Program-made: the position numbers and the translations under genes
Notes under the pieces: model-generated
Databases searched by the model: none
What the model was told of the DNA's origin: nothing
What the model saw: only the letters and a program-made list of their open reading frames with translations
Assembly: GCA_963834445.1 (NCBI GenBank)
Contig: CAWIBU010000009.1
Span: 1,240,001-1,304,000 of the forward strand
Length of the DNA stretch: 64,000 nt
Direction: 5' to 3'
Origin: PALSA-350 sp963834445
GTDB taxonomy: Bacteria > Acidobacteriota > Terriglobia > Terriglobales > Acidobacteriaceae
Shown: positions 61,446-64,000 of the stretch, one piece after another
Numbering within the stretch: the stretch's first letter is position 1
Layout: each line of letters starts with the position of its first letter

Positions 61446-62978
61446 TCAGTGCCGGTTGCGGGGCTCCACGTGTCCAGGACCGGAGGTCAATACATAGGAT
61501 GCAGTGATCACGCCACTGGGTACATAGCCGAAGCCGGGCGGGTAGCTGACAGGTTGGTTTGGCGCGCCCCACATGCCGACGGCCTTCACGGTGGTGGTGC
61601 CGGTAAGGGGGATGGGGGCGGTGTAATAGCGGGCGGTTCCAGTGCCGGGAACAGGCGTGCTTCCGTCAGTGGTGTACCAGATTCCGGTATTCAGGCCGGG
61701 GTCGGAGAGGGTGACGGTCTGTGGCCCGGCGAACGATCCGCCGGCCGGGGAAAAGACGGGCGCCTTTGAAGCCGTGGGCAGGCACTTGGTGTCAACAATA
61801 TTGTCCGACTGCAGGGGCGGGTTGTTCTGGTGTTGCTGGTTGGTAATGTATCCGCCTTTGGGCACAAAATTGGGTCCGCAGATGTAGTTGTGGGTGATCG
61901 ACCAGGGAGCGGTGCCATAACCCCAGGTGTAGCCGTGGCAGAAGTTTCCCTGAATCAGGCTGTTGGTACCCTGCGGACCGGTACCCCAGAATTCCACGCC
62001 GTAAGGCGGGCACATGCTACCGATGGGCTTCGACGCAATCAGAACGTTGTCGTTGAAGATGTAACCGGGGGAGTGGCCGTTGACGGTCTGGGTAAAGCCG
62101 GATTGGCAGCAGGCCATGGAAACAGCATATGTGCCCCAGGATGAGTTGATGGGATCGACGATGGCATTATGCTCTACCAGGATCGGGTCGACGGGGGTCG
62201 AAATCTGAATCTCGATGCCGATGCGGTGGTAGTTCAGGATGTAGTTGTATTCGAGCCTGCATGAGATGCAGACACTGTTCGGCTGTCCGGGCACAAACGG
62301 CGCCACCTGGAAGAAGTGAACGCCTTGTTCCACGTGCATGAAATTGTTGTAGGAGATGGTGATGTTGTTGTCTTCGCCCTGCGAGGTCAAGACGCCCGCG
62401 CAGTAGCCGCCTTCATCTTTCACTGTAGCGAAGATGGCCACGCATGATTTGTCGTCGCCAAAGGTGTTGTACCGGATCATCACATTCTTCAGCTTGGTAG
62501 TGAGCGAACCATCAAAATAGAGTCCCGACTCGGCGGCAACGTTGTTCAGGCCTGAAGGCAGTTCAGTGACCAGATTGTGCTCGAAAGTGAAATTGCTGTT
62601 GTCGCCAACGCCAAAATAAACGGCGCCTGTTTTCTCAAAGTGCAGATACCTCACTGATCCCAGGCTGGGGCATCCTCCTTGAAACACGAAGATGTCGCCG
62701 TTTTTATAGAGCGCAGAGAGCGTGGCGGTGGGTGTGGCTGCGACGGGTCCGGTGATGTGCAGATTATTGCAAGGGATGATCAGCGCGGTGGAAAGCGAAT
62801 ACATGCCCGCCGCGAAGACAACGTTGGCTCCGCGTGGGGCCTGCAGGAGCGCGCTCTGCAGCGTTTGTGCACTCATGCCCGGGTTCAGGTTTACTCTGGG
62901 CCCGGCCGCCTCAGCGCCTCCAATACAGCAACCGAGTACACCGATGAAGACAGCCGAGATGAAATCAGAAGAACGCAT
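61446..62978 (-). CDS. Secreted right-handed beta-helix protein with C-terminal chitobiase-like domain
   Basis: This is a 510-aa exported protein. A signal peptide occupies the first 25 residues (ending GGAEAAGP). Residues about 35-400 form a right-handed beta-helix with repeated N-x-(I/F/V)-x-x-N turns (FTFEHNLVTEL, IRYNTFGDD, ITISYNNFMHV, CRLEYNYILNY). At the end (about 410-505) a chitobiase/hexosaminidase C-terminal-like domain is seen with GIWYTTDGSTPVPGTG and TTVKAVGMW. The same two domain types occur in reverse order in the lipoprotein at 5835-9308. A role in modifying or degrading the polysaccharide made by this locus is plausible but unproven. It lies 21 bases after the polymerase/ligase-like gene. 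Confidence 0.75.
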   Translation of the reverse strand: MRSSDFISAVFIGVLGCCIGGAEAAGPRVNLNPGMSAQTLQSALLQAPRGANVVFAAGMYSLSTALIIPCNNLHITGPVAATPTATLSALYKNGDIFVFQGGCPSLGSVRYLHFEKTGAVYFGVGDNSNFTFEHNLVTELPSGLNNVAAESGLYFDGSLTTKLKNVMIRYNTFGDDKSCVAIFATVKDEGGYCAGVLTSQGEDNNITISYNNFMHVEQGVHFFQVAPFVPGQPNSVCISCRLEYNYILNYHRIGIEIQISTPVDPILVEHNAIVDPINSSWGTYAVSMACCQSGFTQTVNGHSPGYIFNDNVLIASKPIGSMCPPYGVEFWGTGPQGTNSLIQGNFCHGYTWGYGTAPWSITHNYICGPNFVPKGGYITNQQHQNNPPLQSDNIVDTKCLPTASKAPVFSPAGGSFAGPQTVTLSDPGLNTGIWYTTDGSTPVPGTGTARYYTAPIPLTGTTTVKAVGMWGAPNQPVSYPPGFGYVPSGVITASYVLTSGPGHVEPRNRH

Positions 62979-62999
62979 GGACTCCGTGTCTCGCGAGGC

Positions 63000-64000
63000 T
63001 CAGTGGCCTCGGGCATGCACCAGTTCAGGGAAAGCGGGGTCTGGTGAGTCCGGTTCTAGCTCTTCCACCGGACCGTCACTCGCCAGTCGTGAGGTTGGGT
63101 TGGTTGAGCTGAACATCGGTCCGATAGCGAGGCCCACGAATAAGTAGATGAGGATGCCGGCCTGTGGCGTTTCAATGTTATTGCCGAACAGCGCATTGAT
63201 GAATTGGTAGGCGAAATAAATCAGGCCGTAGGTCTGGCCGGTCACCTTGTACGCTCGCCAAAGCACGAAACACAGGGCCACCTCGAGCCATAGAAATATT
63301 GCTACCCCTACCAAACCTGAATAGGCATAGGCAAAGTAAAGAATATCGTGGGGAGACCGGGTGCCCTGCTTTTCTACGTCCCGGTTCGCGAGATGCGCGA
63401 GCGGGTAGCCGTAGCCCATGCCAAAGATCATGGTGTTGTATTCCTTGGAAACCTCGGTGCGGATATTGCCCCACCAGTGTTCGCGCCAATAGACCGTGCC
63501 ATAGTAGAACTTTGCGTTGGCGCGATCACCGCCGAGATTGGCAGCCAGGTCGGGGCTGATCGCACCGAGCATGCGGGAGACGGTCCCTCGAGCCGAGAGT
63601 TCCCCGCCGCGCCCGGGGATCGGCGGCAGCTTTAAATCCAGTAGGGCGGCGATGAGTAGAACGGCAGCGATACCCCCTGCCACGGCAAACACGCGCTTCA
63701 TCCTCTTGGTCAGAAATCCCCAGATGAGCAGCGACACGCTCAACCCGAGCCAATCGGATCTCTCCTGGTTAGCAATGGTTAAACAGGTGAGAACGATCAA
63801 GGGCAGCCAGAATCTGGTCAGGTTAGGCTCGAAGGCGATCAACCCCATCAGGGTGCCCGATCCTGAGCCTGCGTTCGCCAGGATCACCATGTCGTTGCCC
63901 GGCAGTAAGCCGGACAGGCTCACGTTCATTTTGCTAAAAACGAGAAAATAGAGGGGCGTGTAAACCAGGATGAACCAGGCCGAATACCGCGTGTATATGC
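63000..64000 (-). CDS. O-antigen ligase/polymerase-like membrane protein, 5' end outside the window
   Basis: The frame runs without stop to the window edge, so the true start lies beyond 64000; the first internal ATG is at 63929. The 333 visible residues contain several helices (LIVLTCLTIANQERSDWLGLSVSLLIWGF, then VFAVAGGIAAVLLIAALL) and a large periplasmic loop with ARGTVSRMLGAISPD and TVYWREHWWGNI. A His follows in GTRSPHDILYFAYAYSGLVGVAIFLWLEV, the pattern of the Wzy_C/WaaL group. This would make it a second polymerase or ligase besides the one at 11299-12636. The assignment is fair but limited by truncation. Confidence 0.65.
   Translation of the reverse strand, partial: IYTRYSAWFILVYTPLYFLVFSKMNVSLSGLLPGNDMVILANAGSGSGTLMGLIAFEPNLTRFWLPLIVLTCLTIANQERSDWLGLSVSLLIWGFLTKRMKRVFAVAGGIAAVLLIAALLDLKLPPIPGRGGELSARGTVSRMLGAISPDLAANLGGDRANAKFYYGTVYWREHWWGNIRTEVSKEYNTMIFGMGYGYPLAHLANRDVEKQGTRSPHDILYFAYAYSGLVGVAIFLWLEVALCFVLWRAYKVTGQTYGLIYFAYQFINALFGNNIETPQAGILIYLFVGLAIGPMFSSTNPTSRLASDGPVEELEPDSPDPAFPELVHARGH

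Noticed and set aside
1..64000. CRISPR arrays, integrases, transposases or prophage genes
   Set aside because: No regularly spaced direct repeats and no product with recombinase or phage motifs were seen.

Overview
The window looks like chromosomal DNA from a Gram-negative soil bacterium, most likely an acidobacterium (Acidobacteriota, class Terriglobia). This is an inference. It rests on LPS-heptose genes (so an outer membrane), large beta-helix and Ig-repeat secreted proteins, a GH127 glycosidase, a fused HAD-UbiA protein, many Tat-exported oxidoreductases and the style of the intergenic repeats. No tRNA, rRNA, phage, IS element or CRISPR array was recognised.

Layout. (1) 545-5691: LPS core genes (hldE, hldD, a glycosyltransferase and an ADP-heptose transferase). 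(2) 5835-20199: an exopolysaccharide locus. A giant beta-helix lipoprotein and a GT-C membrane glycosyltransferase lie on the plus strand. On the minus strand a Wzx/Wzy-type set runs from a NusG-like factor through Wza-like, Wzc-like, a degenerate CpsD-like ATPase, a flippase and a WecG-type transferase to an O-antigen ligase/polymerase. A GNAT/FemAB-like gene lies upstream. (3) 20459-25736: a frameshifted GH127 beta-L-arabinofuranosidase, a 1-Cys peroxiredoxin, L-rhamnose mutarotase, and a TetR regulator divergent from two membrane-protein genes with a striking palindromic operator between them. (4) 25937-45495: a 20-kb amine/polyamine catabolic block. It holds a potDABC-like uptake operon ending in a spermidine-dehydrogenase-like flavoprotein. 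A divergent operon encodes three class III aminotransferases, two aldehyde dehydrogenases, a GNAT and a sarcosine-oxidase-like flavoenzyme. A third operon encodes a Rieske oxygenase, an APC permease and a PYROXD2-like oxidoreductase. (5) 45552-51186: an S4-domain protein, then rhamnose catabolism (rhaI, rhaD-alcohol dehydrogenase fusion, rhaB). (6) 51249-52817: a Tat-exported multicopper oxidase. (7) 52908-64000: a second polysaccharide region with a four-gene operon (WecG family, HAD-UbiA fusion, soluble domain protein, GT-C), another GT-C protein, a polyprenyl-phosphate-sugar-synthase-like GT2, a LuxR-type regulator without the phospho-acceptor Asp, a GT4, a second beta-helix protein and a polymerase/ligase cut by the window end.

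How the genes fit together. Polyamines imported by the Pot system would be cleaved by the SpdH-like enzyme to 4-aminobutyraldehyde, oxidised to GABA, transaminated by GabT and oxidised by GabD to succinate. Rhamnose would be mutarotated (RhaM), isomerised (RhaI), phosphorylated (RhaB) and split by RhaD, with the fused dehydrogenase handling lactaldehyde. Rhamnose and arabinose genes beside two polysaccharide loci suggest that the organism both makes and recycles deoxyhexose/pentose-containing glycans.

Intergenic DNA carries several repeats: a ~125-nt inverted pair between rhaI and rhaD, a related element after the SpdH-like gene, REP-like hairpins before the GNAT gene, and hairpins between amine-catabolic genes.
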